Below are positions 10,105 to 20,970 of a stretch of 64,000 nt of DNA, piece after piece. How positions within the stretch are numbered: position 1 is the stretch's first letter; every line of letters starts with the position of its first letter. The notes beneath the pieces were generated by a model. It was not told the origin of the DNA and did not search any database. It was given only the letters and a program-made list of their open reading frames with translations. The translations under genes and the position numbers were made by a program. This stretch comes from Glebionis coronaria (taxonomy: Eukaryota; Streptophyta; Magnoliopsida; Asterales; Asteraceae): the NCBI GenBank assembly GCA_025667525.1, contig CM046876.1, forward strand, positions 529,892,538-529,956,537, read 5' to 3'.

Positions 10105-10760
10105 TGGATATGTGTGAAAACACACATCTTTTCTACCACTTAATTACAATAATAACCGGACCAAAACGTGTATTTTATGTCTTTTATGTCGGAATTATGC
10201 GTGGTTTGTGTTTTTGTTGTGATTTAGGATGAAAAGGTGAAAAGTGGAGAAAACACGGGAATTCACGGGCATTTACGGACTTTTATTGAAGAAAAGGATG
10301 AAAGACGGAGTCAAGAAGTCAAGAGTGCAAAAATAACGGAAGTCCAAGACCAATTCTGAAGATTTATCGAAGAAAAAGTCAAAAGACGGAAGTTTATCAA
10401 AAGCCGAGGAACTCAATTCTATTTTGTTGAAGAATTAAAAGACGAGTTCAAGAGAAATCCCGATCCACAAGTCATTAGAGTCCAAGTTTAAAGAAGATTA
10501 GAAGGAAAAAGGACTAATGGTGTAATTAATGAAGATTATATGCTTAAGGGCTTAATGATGCAATTATGAAGAAATGAAGGAGGGGAGGAAGCTTCCTAAT
10601 CCTCCCCTATATATAGATTAGGATTGTTAATTTTTCATTTTGTTGGCTAATCGTGACAATTAGTCCTTCCACCATTTAATTACCTTGTCATTTACTTATC
10701 TTGTCAACTTTAAATACATGTTTTGCACCTTAATTACCATTTTGTTGGCTAAACGTGTCT
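10105..10760 (+). mobile_element. partial 3' LTR of the Athila-like element
   Basis: The LTR probably starts at TGGATATG (10105), just behind the PPT-like AAGTGTAGGGGA; TGTGTGAAAACACA at 10111 is an alternative start. A TATA-like CCTATATATAG near 10606-10616 suits an LTR promoter. ATTTTGTTGGCTAA occurs twice about 100 bp apart (near 10638 and 10739). The right end is not clear; by ~10770 the sequence reads as minus-strand copia coding. Confidence 0.5.
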
Positions 10761-10769
10761 TTTTCGAAA

Positions 10770-13239
10770 ATTGATCTTTGTTATGTTGATCATAATCAAT
10801 TGTATGGAATTTTTAAAGCATTTTAGAATGAGTTTCATCCGCAAGTGATTGTGTCTCCTCAGTACTACGAACAAAAGGTGCTTCTTTCGATTTGCCAATT
10901 ATGGTCATATCATAAAGACCGGGAATATATCCCTGAGCTTGTTTTGCATAACCGGGATTAGGTGGTAAATCTTGAAGACGTTTAAGTTCGAGTTCTTTAA
11001 ATGATTTAGTTAAAAGATGAACCTTTTATGTGGAAGCGTATTGTTTTAAAAGCTGTTGTTCCTTGAATTTAAGAAGTTTGGTGGCATTAATTTCTGATTC
11101 AACCTTTTAAGACTCGAGAGTTTCGAAATCCATTTTAAGTTTCTGAAAATCATTGACAACCGACTCCTTTTCTTTTAATTCATTGGAAAGATTAGCTTTT
11201 AATGATTCTATTTCTTTCAAGTGTTCAATCTTTTCAAAACGAAATTGGTCAAATTCAGAACATGTTATTTTCTCTCCTTGGGGGACCATTTCAAAAGTTT
11301 TGACTTTTTCTTTATGCAACCCAAGCTCAGCAGTTAGGGTGGAATTCGTATCTACGGATTGTCTGAGGGCCATATGCATTTGATCAATAATATGTTTAGG
11401 CACCATGACCAAATCATGTTGAGCATAAGATTCCATACCCGTCGTAGCATTTGGTTGAGGTTCACTCAAATGTGTATGTTTGAGTACCACATCATTTGAA
11501 TTACTAGTTCCCGAATGCTGTTCGAGGTTGTCATTTTCATGCCCAACTTGATGTTGGTTATCATCAATATTATTAGATGTGGTTGGTACCTCAATGATGA
11601 CATCAGAACCATAGTGAGAGAGATTAGCAACGAGAGCAGCTTGGGCAGAGTGAATGTCATCACAATCCGAATCATATGCGTCAAGATCATCTGCTTGATA
11701 AGCTGCATTAGAAGTGGAAACGACTGCAATTCCTTCAGTATCTGCTGCCCCTGGGTCTGCAAGAAATGCTAACTTCTCTGAATCCAAAATCTTCCCCTTA
11801 GACTGAGCATCAACCAAATACATCTTCTCACGAAACCATGCATCATCCCTTCTCCTTTTCGGCTGAGTACATTCCCTAGCCATATGACCTTGTCCTCGGT
11901 AATTGTAGCAAGTCACAACCTTCTTAGGACCAATAGGACTCCCATTTCCACTAGCTTGAGAATTCAAAGCTTGATTGTTCCCAGTCCTTGTAGGAGGTCC
12001 ATATGAATTTTGCCTTCCCTGAATAGGTTGCACCGTCACTTGACCATCTTGAACAGTGGCTTGTTGTCGAGGATTTGATGAGGTGCGGAGCTGATTGTTT
12101 GTTGGTGGAAATCCTCTAGTTGCAACAAGTTTTGACAAGTAGGCTGTGAGATGGTTTAGAACATCTGCTGGCATATCATTTGGAGTAAAGACCGGTGCTT
12201 GGATCGGTGGAAGTTCATTAGAGTAGAAAGCTTGTGCTGGTTGTGCTTCTATTGGAAAATATCCTTGCTGAGGAGTATAGCCCAATGGAGAAGTGTTGGC
12301 TTGTGATGGTGATGTCTGATATGGTGGTTGCTGTTGAAAAGATTGTTGATGAACACTTTGTTGATATTCTTGTTGTGGCATCATTGGTGGTTGATAAGAT
12401 GATTGTTGTAGTTGCTGATAGATGTGTGGTGGTGGCTGCTGCAAGTATGATGGTTGTTGATAAGTATAAGCCATGTTTTATTGAGAAGCATACATTGCAA
12501 GTGGATCATGAACTTGAGGTGTAGACAACCGAGCCTCGATCACATGGCATTCGTGTTGTTGAAGAAAAGCTTGAAGTTGATCCACATTGGTGTTATGCAA
12601 GTCCTTAGCCAATTTAACATCCGTCACGTATTTTTTCCATTTTGGAGGAAGAGTGTTCAAATACTTGGTGTTCAATTGAAAGGTAGGAATTGCCATGCCA
12701 TAGATATTAAGCTCATTCAACAATAGGGTAAATCTCAGATAGTAATCATTGAGAGTCTCCCCTGGCACATAGGCAAACTTATCAAAAGTATCATAAAGCT
12801 TACACTCTCGTTCTTGTTTAGTTAACGAGGTGCCTTACATGAGAACACGAATTCTATCCCATAACTCTTTGGCAACTTTATGTTTGCTGACGAGTTTGTA
12901 GACATCTGGAGGAAGGGCTTGGAGAATGATGTTTGTAGCATACTTATCACATTTATCTTGAATCTTCATATCTCCAGTCAACTCACCCGTTGTGCGAGGA
13001 CGAGTAGTCGTACCTTTCGTCACTGTACCATAATCTAATGGTCCATTGAGCATCGATGCCCAAATTAGATGTCCATTCTCCTTGTTCAACATATAAAGTT
13101 CCATTCGGGAAGCCCATTCCTCATACATAGTCTTCACCAACATTGGTGGACGATTATCCGTACACGAGAGGATGGACTTATCCGTAAGAGATGTGTACTC
13201 CATTTCAATAAGTGAAGATTTACAAAGTTTATCGATCAA
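10770..13239 (-). pseudogene. copia-3 Gag and start of gag-pol spacer, broken
   Basis: Read on the minus strand, 13239 to 12835 is the N-terminal part of a copia Gag (WASRMELYM, LQALPPDVYKLV). 12834 to 12478 continues the same frame through an in-frame stop at 12835-12837 (LTKQERECKLYD, LNTLPPKWKKYVTDVKL). A further stop precedes 12474-11107, a Gln/Pro-rich region, zinc knuckle and coiled coil. The knuckle reads CYNYRGQGHMAREC: the second Cys is Tyr (codon at 11899-11901), so it is probably not functional. Coding similarity goes on with more stops to about 10770 (LADETHSKML), where the Athila-like LTR begins. The pattern CAA to TAA and Cys to Tyr fits C-to-T decay of methylated DNA. Protease and pol are not next to this gag. 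Confidence 0.85.
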
Positions 13240-13370
13240 TGAAAGAAAGTAAATGTGTTTGTTGTAGTGTGTTAAAACCGAGAAATAATGTTTAAATCCC
13301 CTAAATTATGTCCTCGATAAACCAAAATAATGTTAAAAATTTTCAAAAACACGTTTTTAAAAAAATGTTG

Positions 13371-13790
13371 GATCGTACTCAGATCGCAGTGGTGATCGTA
13401 CTCCCTATGATCGTACTCAGATCGTAGTTGTGATCGCACTCCCTATGATCGCACTCAGATCAGACTCCCAGATCGTACCCAACGATCGTACCCTGATCGC
13501 ACTCCCTTATCGCAACAAGTGATCGCACTCAAATCGGACTCCCAGATCGTACCCAACGATCGTACCCTGATCGCACTCCCTTATCGCAACAAGTGATCAT
13601 ACTCAGATCGTACTCCCAGATCGTAACAAGTGATCGTACTAAGCAATCAGATTGAGGGATCGTACTTTGCAATCGTAGTGATGGATAGTAGTGAGCTATC
13701 GAAGTCAAGATCGTAATTTGGATTGTACTAATGATCGCAGTTAGATCGTAACAACAGATCGTAACTATGGATCGCAAGTAGAAACCCCCA
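13371..13790. repeat. copia-3 leader packed with a GATCGTAC-type word
   Basis: Between PBS and gag the leader carries some twenty-five variants of GATCGTACTC / GATCGCACTC / GATCGTAAC in about 420 bp. Part of it is a 74-bp tandem duplication (about 13447-13520 and 13521-13594, sharing CCCAGATCGTACCCAACG). The word is rich in CG although CG is scarce nearby. No ORF of interest is present. Confidence 0.85.
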
Positions 13791-14071
13791 GGGTTTATGC
13801 AAACACAAAGTCAGATCGTACTATGGATTCCAACGTACCTTTTTTCTCGGACAGTACAGTAACACGTTCAAATCAAGATTCAAAGCCAAAATATGAATCA
13901 AACAACCAAAAATTTTGTGTTTTTAACCCAAATAACAATACCAAATCATTATAACAAGTAATAAGATGAAGTAAATCAAGACTAACCCATAAAAACACAA
14001 AAAAAAAATTGGTTCGTGTGAAAATAGATCAAAAAATGGCGAGAGAATCAAGAACTAAAAAATCATCCCAT

Positions 14072-14085
14072 GGCTCTTGATACCA
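14072..14085 (-). promoter_or_regulatory. primer-binding site of copia-3
   Basis: The minus strand reads TGGTATCAAGAGCC, two bases from the LTR end. It is close to TGGTATCAGAGC, the usual plant copia site that pairs with initiator-Met tRNA, with one extra A. Confidence 0.8.
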
Positions 14086-14087
14086 TT

Positions 14088-14395
14088 TGTAGAAATGTAA
14101 ATCTTGCTTATGTTTTTAGAGAGAGAAAGAGATGGTGGATTTCACACTTTTAGAGAGAAAAATTTAAGAGAACTATGTGTAAATTATGAAACCACACACC
14201 CTCTCCATCAAAGGAGAGGGTTTATATACCAAGCCCATAAGATGGACTTGGGCTTACATTTGGGCCGGCCATACAAGCATGGACCGGGCTTTTCCTTGTT
14301 TAGTTAATTAAAAGATATCTAGACTACGAGCTACAACTTAATATATTGTTGGAGTGACCGAATCTTCCTAAATACGTAAAAACGTATTTCCAACA
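14088..14395 (-). mobile_element. 5' LTR of copia-3 (308 bp) with one TSD copy
   Basis: On the minus strand it starts TGTTGGAAATACG and ends ACATTTCTACA, directly before the PBS. A perfect dyad lies at its outer end: AAATACGT (14370-14377), AAAA, ACGTATTT (14382-14389). ATTAT at 14396-14400 is the likely target duplication: the uninterrupted second copy of the target (19635-19639) has ATTAT at the same point. The matching 3' LTR is not in the window. Confidence 0.8.
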
Positions 14396-14400
14396 ATTAT

Positions 14401-15162
14401 ATTTAAGTATTGTTGGTTGCATGTTTAAATTTTTTAATGGATCATATGAGGAATGATCATGCAAGTGTTTTAGGAGTTGGGGTAGTTGATGGGAATGATA
14501 GTAGGGTGATACTAGGGGTATGTAATTGGGTAGATGGTGTTGGAAAATTGATTTAGTATGATTTTTAAATAGTTGATTTTGGGCAGTAGGTATAAAGCTA
14601 TTTTCGAATGTCTTAAGTCTGAGTATAGGTTGATATAAATAGATCATGACGTAGAGAATTTCGTTAGCTTCGATTTGATATAAAGTGGCACTTCCAATTC
14701 CAAATGAGGAGGAAGTTATGATATTTTGATTTTCATATACCGGGAATCGAGTGTTGACACAATCCAAGAATTGTTGTCGATATTTGGATCGAATCTCGTG
14801 GACTATAAAATGATTTTCAAAAATATTCAGGGGTTGTTCACAGGCTCTAAATTTAGTATTTTGAGTCTATTTTTAGAATCAAGGGTCGGTTTTCTAAAAG
14901 GAGTTGTTTAGGTTGGTCAAAATGGTTTCGTAAGTCAAGGTCTCTAAATTGTCCGGATTTTGTGATTCAAAGATGTGTCGGGCAGGGAACTTTAGAAGTA
15001 AAATCTTTTGATGGGCTCTTGGGAGGACTTTCTACATATAGTATGTGATTTCCCCAGGTGGTATCATGAATTTAGAAAGTGTTTAAGTGACTGAAATCAG
15101 CCCGTACATTAGGCATGTTCCGACAGATTGTTGTCGAGTGTGTTGAATAGTTAAGGGGATCA
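14401..15162 (+). mobile_element. fragment of the G2 chromovirus LTR, copy 1
   Basis: It matches 19640-20403 closely along its whole length (for example GTATTGTTGGTTGCATG at the start and GTTGAATAGTTAAGGGGA at the end). It is cut on the left by copia-3 and on the right by the M copia LTR at the same position as in copy 2. ORF-like stretches here are not genes. Confidence 0.8.
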
Positions 15163-15689
15163 TGTTGATCCCAAACATATATCGATTTAGCTTGTGTAAA
15201 CGAGATTAAATCAAGTTAAACACGTAGAGAAACTTTGTTGTGTATAAAACAATTTAAGTATTATGCGGAATTAATACTCAAACAAGAACACACAAACAAT
15301 GTAAACCAAACTTTCACTTGATTGATTAGAATAAACTTGCGTACAATGAAAGTGTTAAACGTATGAAAACTTATATATTGAAACAAAACCTAAAGGCCTC
15401 CTTTTATAGACATAAGGAGCCTTGTACAAGAGTCTACGTATCAGCTATTTTAGGTAAAGATAAACATAGAAAATACATTCTTGATCATATCTTTACTAGA
15501 AACAAACTAGAAACAAACTAGAAACATAATATGTGTAGACTAAGTCTTCTATCAGTGCTTGACTTCATCCTATCAACGCTTGACATCTTCCTGTCAACGC
15601 TTGTTCTGTCAACGCTTGTTTTCTTCTTATCAACGTCCCGATTGCTCTTGTCAGCGTCCAAATGTACTGGCTACATTTTATTCCCAACA
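15163..15689 (-). mobile_element. 3' LTR of copia M, copy 1
   Basis: On the plus strand it runs TGTTGATCCC ... TTCCCAACA with TGTTG/CAACA ends. On the minus strand the PPT-like AGTTTAGGAGAGGAT directly precedes TGTTGGGAATAAAATG, which marks it as the 3' LTR of a minus-strand element. Near 15550-15660 it carries six variants of TGTCAACGCTT. The second copy is at 20404-20919. Confidence 0.85.
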
Positions 15690-15741
15690 ATCCTCTCCTA
15701 AACTTGATATCTACTCTAGGATTCAAGGTTCTGAATGAAAA

Positions 15742-17578
15742 CTAAGAACTAGGAGGATTCTTACAAATCTTATCAAATTGGTAATAAACATGCCTAATCA
15801 AATCTTTGGCCACGTCACTTGAGTAGTCAATCTCCAGCTGTGTTGTCTTCATCTTTTCAACAACTTCTTTGGACATGGGATACTCAGCATCCACAAGAAG
15901 ATATTCACAAAACTTTGTAAAACTCAAATAATACACTCCAGTTGCTGAATACAAACGCCATTGAAGTCCACTGATATCATCCTCAAGATCCTTCCAAACA
16001 GGATCTTCTTCTTCTGGTGCACAAATTCTCTTGAATGTCGACCAAAGCTTTATTCCATTGACTGAAGTAGGTGCTTCAGTCTCATACTTGGCCAGCAATA
16101 ACCTCCAAAGGTCTGCCAAGTCCTCCCTATCCATACTTGCAAAGAGAGACATAAGAGTAGTAAATGTGTGTACCTCTTTCACATATCTTCCAATCATCCA
16201 AAACCCACTTGCATCTTCTTCATAGCTAATGATAGGCCTTCAGGCATCAAGAGGTAACACTTGTACCATATCTGAAGCTTCCATGGGTGAGAGCTTAATG
16301 CTCCTTCTAATAACAGCTTCACTGGGATTCATTTTATCCAAATCTTTAGGGAACTCAAGTGGAACTCCCTTCTTCAAAGGCCTTGGAACAATCATAGCCT
16401 TTTGAATCTCCATCTCTTCTGCAAGTTCTTCTCTCCTTTCATCTGAGAGAAGTCTGATAGTGTTCATTTCTTGCACTGTTGCCCAAATAGGATAAGCCTT
16501 ATACTCCAATTCTTCAAAGGATAATCCCTGCAATTTCTAAAAGTTCCTTCCTGTTTGATGACATCTTAGCAACATGTAATAAATCTCCCTCCTATCTCTC
16601 TTCAACAGTGAGAAAACATTGCTAGCCTTATGCTTCAGAATTATCTTGCAATCTCTTTGAACTTTTAGAAGAATCTCCAAACCCCAAATTTGATCTGAAA
16701 TTGTCATATCTGGATTCTCCATAACCTTATTCTCCCAAGCATGGTACATCTGAGCAACTTCTGGCATATCATAATCTACTTGCAACTTTAACTCTCTAAG
16801 TTTCTCCCTTGCCAACTCATCACCATATTCAAGTCTTTCTGGTTGTTCAATTATTATAACACTTGAATCTGAACTTTCATCATCACTTCCTGCTTGTTCC
16901 TCTAAAGTAACTACAAATGGTGACTCGCCAATCTTCTTCTTTTCTTGTTCCATAAGTTGTGCAGCCAACTTTGAATCAAACTCTACTTGTGCTGCATCCT
17001 TTGGAACCTCTGTTTCTACCATGATTCCATTACCCTTAGCTAATGGATCAATGATGGGTAAAGATGATGATGGTACCTGTGAAGACACTTCCTTGATGAT
17101 AGCTGATGACTGGAATACCTCAACCATATCTGCAGGTCTATCAATGCTCAAATCCTGTGTGTCAGCGCCCAACTTACTCTTGTTAGCGCTTGATGTGTCA
17201 GCGTCCAAAATCTGCTTGTCAACGCCCACCTTATTCTTGTCAGCGCTTCTTGTGAACTGCTCCATTAATTATGTAAAGGATAAGTTCAAATTTGTAGGAG
17301 TAACCAAAGATGCATCAAAACCTGGTTGCTTCTTTAATTCAGTAAGGGCTTCAGCAACACCCAAAGATTCTCCATCATGTGAGCCTTTGTCACTCACATG
17401 TACCTGCTCATCCTCCCCTTTGGAAGAATCCTCCATTCCACGCCTATTGTTAGCATCCTCCAAAAGAACAATCCTTTCCCTCAATTGCTTGAGTTCAAGG
17501 CCTTGTGTACTGACTGTATGTACCAGGTCTGCATTTTGCTTTTGCAAGCTAATGCAGTCAGCCGTCAATTCCAACATT
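15742..17578 (-). pseudogene. C-terminal part of the M post-pol ORF, copy 1, broken
   Basis: Minus-strand frames 17578-17269, 17265-16537, 16533-16240 and 16197-15742 correspond one to one to the copy at 20971-22807 but contain extra stops and small changes. Recognisable parts are a coiled coil ([18 protein letters not shown]), a segment with repeated (A/V)D(T/K) encoded by the TGTCARCGYY word, an acidic stretch ([13 protein letters not shown]) and a helical C-terminus ending CKNPPSS. It is joined at 17578/17579 to plus-strand gypsy RT, so its N-terminal part is missing. This family of proteins follows pol in Asteraceae copia elements; function unknown. Confidence 0.8.
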
Positions 17579-18186
17579 CCTGGTGCTGCACCCGTGTTGC
17601 GTACACCATATTGTTTAGCACCATCTGAAATGAAAGAATTATCGGAACAATCGCGAGAATTGTCCGAGAAAAGCTTCATTCAACCGAGCTCGTCATCTTG
17701 GGGAGCTCCTGTTCTATTCGCCAAGAATAAAGATGGGTCGTTCCGTATGAGTATTGATTACCAAGAGCTGAATAAGCTAACGATTGAGAATCGTTACCTA
17801 CTTCCAGGAATTGATGATATATTTGATCAACTTCTAGGTTCTCGTGTTTCTCCAAGATTGATCTTCGTTCTGGTTACCATAAGCTTTGTATACGCGAGGA
17901 AGATATTCCTATTACGGTGTTTAGGACTCATTTTAGTCAATCTGAGTTTCTGGCTATGCCTTTCGGTTTGACCAATGCACTGACTGTGTTCATGGGTTTA
18001 ATGAACCGTGTGTGCAAGTCGTATCTTGAAAAATTTGTGATCGTGTTCATCGATGATATTCTGATTTATTCTAAGGATAAAGAAGAGGCATTTCAAACGT
18101 TGGATAGCATGTTGCACGCTTGTGTGATTGATTTTGGTAGTACTTGGGATAAGCACTTACCATTGGAGAAAATTCTCCTACAATAA
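17579..18186 (+). pseudogene. G2 chromovirus RT fragment fused to integrase tail
   Basis: The sequence enters Ty3/gypsy pol at PGAAPV, just ahead of RT ([30 protein letters not shown]). After one frameshift near 17860 it continues as MPFGLTNA and [10 protein letters not shown], so the RT active site IDD is kept. Directly after YSKDKEE comes [19 protein letters not shown], which belongs near the end of the integrase core: RNase H and most of integrase are missing and the frame is retained across the join. A stop follows at 18184-18186. The type (Tekay/Del) is inferred from the chromodomain downstream. Confidence 0.85.
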
Positions 18187-18204
18187 TTTTATCACACTAG
18201 TATT

Positions 18205-18857
18205 TAATTCGCACCTTTAGAGACTCTTTATGGAAGGAAATGTCGATCACCAGTATGTTGGAGTGATGTTAGGGATGCCTAATTCACCGGGCCGGAATTG
18301 GTTCATAAGACTACTGAGATGATTGTACAAATCAAGAATCGTTGTTAGCCGCTCGTAGTAAACAGAAAAGTATGTCGATGTGAGACGAAAACCTTTGAAA
18401 TTAGAGGTAGGTGACAAGGTTATGCTAAAAGTATTTCCATGTAAAGGCGCTATACGCTTTGGAAAGTATGGGAATTTATGTCCTAGTTGTACTGGACCTT
18501 TTAAGATTATATCAAGGGTGGGTCCGGAAGCATATACACTTGAATTACCTCGGGGGCTGCAAGGAATTCCACAATACTTTTTATGTGTCAAACCCAAAGA
18601 AGTGTTTGTCCGCCGAATAACTTATTATCCTAATGGATGAAGCTAAGATCAATGACAAGGTGCACTTCATCGAGGAACCCGTCGAGATCATGGATAGGGA
18701 GGTGAAGCAATTGAAGAAAAGTCGGATCCTTATTGTCAAGGTCCAATGGAACCCAAGGCGTGGACCGGAGTTTACTTGGGAAAGAGAATATCAAATGTGG
18801 AAGAAATTTCCGCATTTGTTAAATTTGAACAAGAAACTGGACCATAAGGCGAATTGA
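18205..18857 (+). pseudogene. G2 integrase C-terminus and chromodomain, broken
   Basis: It continues the preceding fragment: APLETLYGRKCRSPVCWSD (18220-18280), then stops and frameshifts, then KPLKLEVGDKVMLKV (18380 on) with GPFKIISRVGPEAYTLELP, the GPY/F-type integrase tail. A stop follows, then DKVHFIEEPVEIMDREVKQL and PRRGPEFTWERE (18660-18790), a chromodomain-like C-terminus typical of Tekay/Del chromoviruses. The usual FHVSNLKK is degraded to FLCVKPKE. The end lies 35 bp before the LTR. Confidence 0.85.
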
Positions 18858-18892
18858 TCTTCGGGACGAAGATCCTTGTTAGGTGGGGATGC

Positions 18893-20403
18893 TGTGACAA
18901 ACTGGAAATTTTAGGTCATTATTTAATTATATTTAACGAATATTTTGAATTTTTAATGAGTTTGAATACTATTATGTTTGACGGTTTAAGTTAAAACTGA
19001 TGTTGAACGTCTTACTTTTTTTACGTTTTGATGAGTAACGAGGACTATTAGTGATCGCGATATCGAAGGATGCCCGAAATTGTTTTTTATTATTATCGAT
19101 TGTTTTGATGCTTAATATCTCTTACGTTTTTATTTTTAATTGCGTATTAAGTCATACCGGGACTATATTATTATCATATTTCGTGTGCGTTTTAAATTTA
19201 GAGAAGTATTTTCATGAAACCCGAGACCCATAAATATTTTCAAAAATTGACCTTTAGTCATTTCCCACTACTTAAGTTATTATTTACATTTTTGGCTCAA
19301 AGAAATGCATTTTGGCGAAAACTACCCTAACTTTGGAGTATAAATACTTTATCCACTAACTACAAAACACATACAACAATTTTAATCCAAAAAAAATATT
19401 TCTTCTCTCTTTCTTTTTCTTCTATGCCGTGACCCCCTTCCCACATAAACAACCATGGATTTGATTTTCTAGCTTAAATCCATGAAAACTAAAAGAAGAC
19501 CCATCTTAATCTTGAGCTACCCATCATTTTGGTATAATTTTTAACCACAAGCATTAAATTTTTCAAAAAAAAATTTTCTTGATGAACTAGTAGTGTTTGA
19601 TCCATTTTTATGATTGTATATAGGTGTTATTGTTATTATATTCAAGTATTGTTGGTTGCATGTTTAAATTTTTGAATGGATCATATGAGGAATGATCATG
19701 CAAGTGTTTTAGGAGTTGGGGTAGTTGAAGGGAATGATAGTAGGGTGATATTAGGGGTATGAAATTGGGTAGATGGTGTTGGAAAATTGATTTAGTATGA
19801 TTTTTAAATAGTTGATTTTGGGAAGTAGGTATAAATCTATTTTCGAATGTCTTAAGTCTGAGTATAGGTTGTTATTATGAGATCATGACGTAGAGAATTT
19901 CGTTAGCTTCGATTTGATATAAAGTAGCACTTCCAATTCCGAACGAGGAGGAAGTTATGATATTTTGATTTTCGTATACCGGGAATCGAGTATTGACACA
20001 ATCCGAGAATTGTTGTCGATATTTGGATCGACTCTCGGGGACTATAAAATGAGTTTCAAAAATATTCAAGGGTTCTTCTCAAGCCCTCTAAATTTAGTAT
20101 TTTGAGTCTATTTTTAGAATCAAGGGTCGGTTTTCTAAATGGAGTTGTTTAGGTTGGACAAAATGGTTTCGTAAGTCAAGGTCTCTAAACTGTTCGGATT
20201 TTGTGATTCAAAGATGTGTCGGGCAGGGAACTTTAGAAGTAAAATCTTTTGATGGGCTCTTGGGAGGACTTTCTACATATAGTATGTGAGTTCCCCAGGT
20301 GGTATCGTGAATTTTGAAAGTGTTTAAATAAGTGAAATCAGCCCGTACATTAGGCATGTTCCGACAGATTGTTGTCGAGTGTGTTGAATAGTTAAGGGGA
20401 CCA
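18893..20403 (+). mobile_element. 3' LTR of G2, left part (interrupted by copia M)
   Basis: The LTR starts TGTGACAAACTGG after the purine-rich TTAGGTGGGGATGC, as in Tekay elements. A TATA box, GAGTATAAATACTTTA, lies near 19335-19350. At 20404 the copia M LTR interrupts it; the base pairs before the break are GACCA (GATCA in copy 1). The rest of this LTR is not in the window. No gene is present. Confidence 0.8.
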
Positions 20404-20919
20404 TGTTGATCCCAAACTTAGATCGATTTAGCTTGTGTAAACGAGATTAAATCAAATTAAACACGTAGAGAAACTTTGTTGTGTATAAAACAATTTAAGT
20501 ATTATGCGGAATTAATACTCAAACAAGAACACACAAACAATGTAAACCAAACTTTCACTTGACTGATTAGAATAAACTTGCGTACAATGAAAGTGTAAAC
20601 GTATGAAAACTTATATATTGAAACAAAACCTAAAGGCCTCCTTTTATAGACATAAGGAGCCTTGTACAAGTGTCTACGTATCAGCTATTTTAGGTAAAGA
20701 TAAACATAGAAAATATATTGTTGATCATATCTTTACTAGAAACAAACTAGAAACATAATACATGTAGACTAAGTCTTCTATTAGTGCTTGACTGCATCCT
20801 ATCAACGCTTGACATCTTCCTGTCAACGCTTGTTCTGTCAACGCTTGTTTTCTTCTTATCAATGTCCCGATTACTCTTGTCAGTGTCCAAATGTACTGGC
20901 TACATTTTATTCCCAACAA
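20404..20919 (-). mobile_element. 3' LTR of copia M, copy 2 (516 bp)
   Basis: Ends are TGTTG/CAACA; on the minus strand the LTR runs from TGTTGGGAATAAAATG to TTTGGGATCAACA. The PPT AGTTTAGGGGAGGAT (complement of 20920-20934) abuts it. Six variants of TGTCAACGCTT lie at about 20780-20890. Confidence 0.85.
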
Positions 20920-20970
20920 TCCTCCCCTAAACTTGATATCTACTCTAGCATTCAAGTTTCTGAATAAAAA

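Noticed and set aside
14401..18892. Copy 1 of the G2 LTR considered as the true 5' LTR of G2
   Set aside because: It carries the copia M insertion at the same base as the 3' LTR, and no PBS or gag follows; a tandem duplication explains both.
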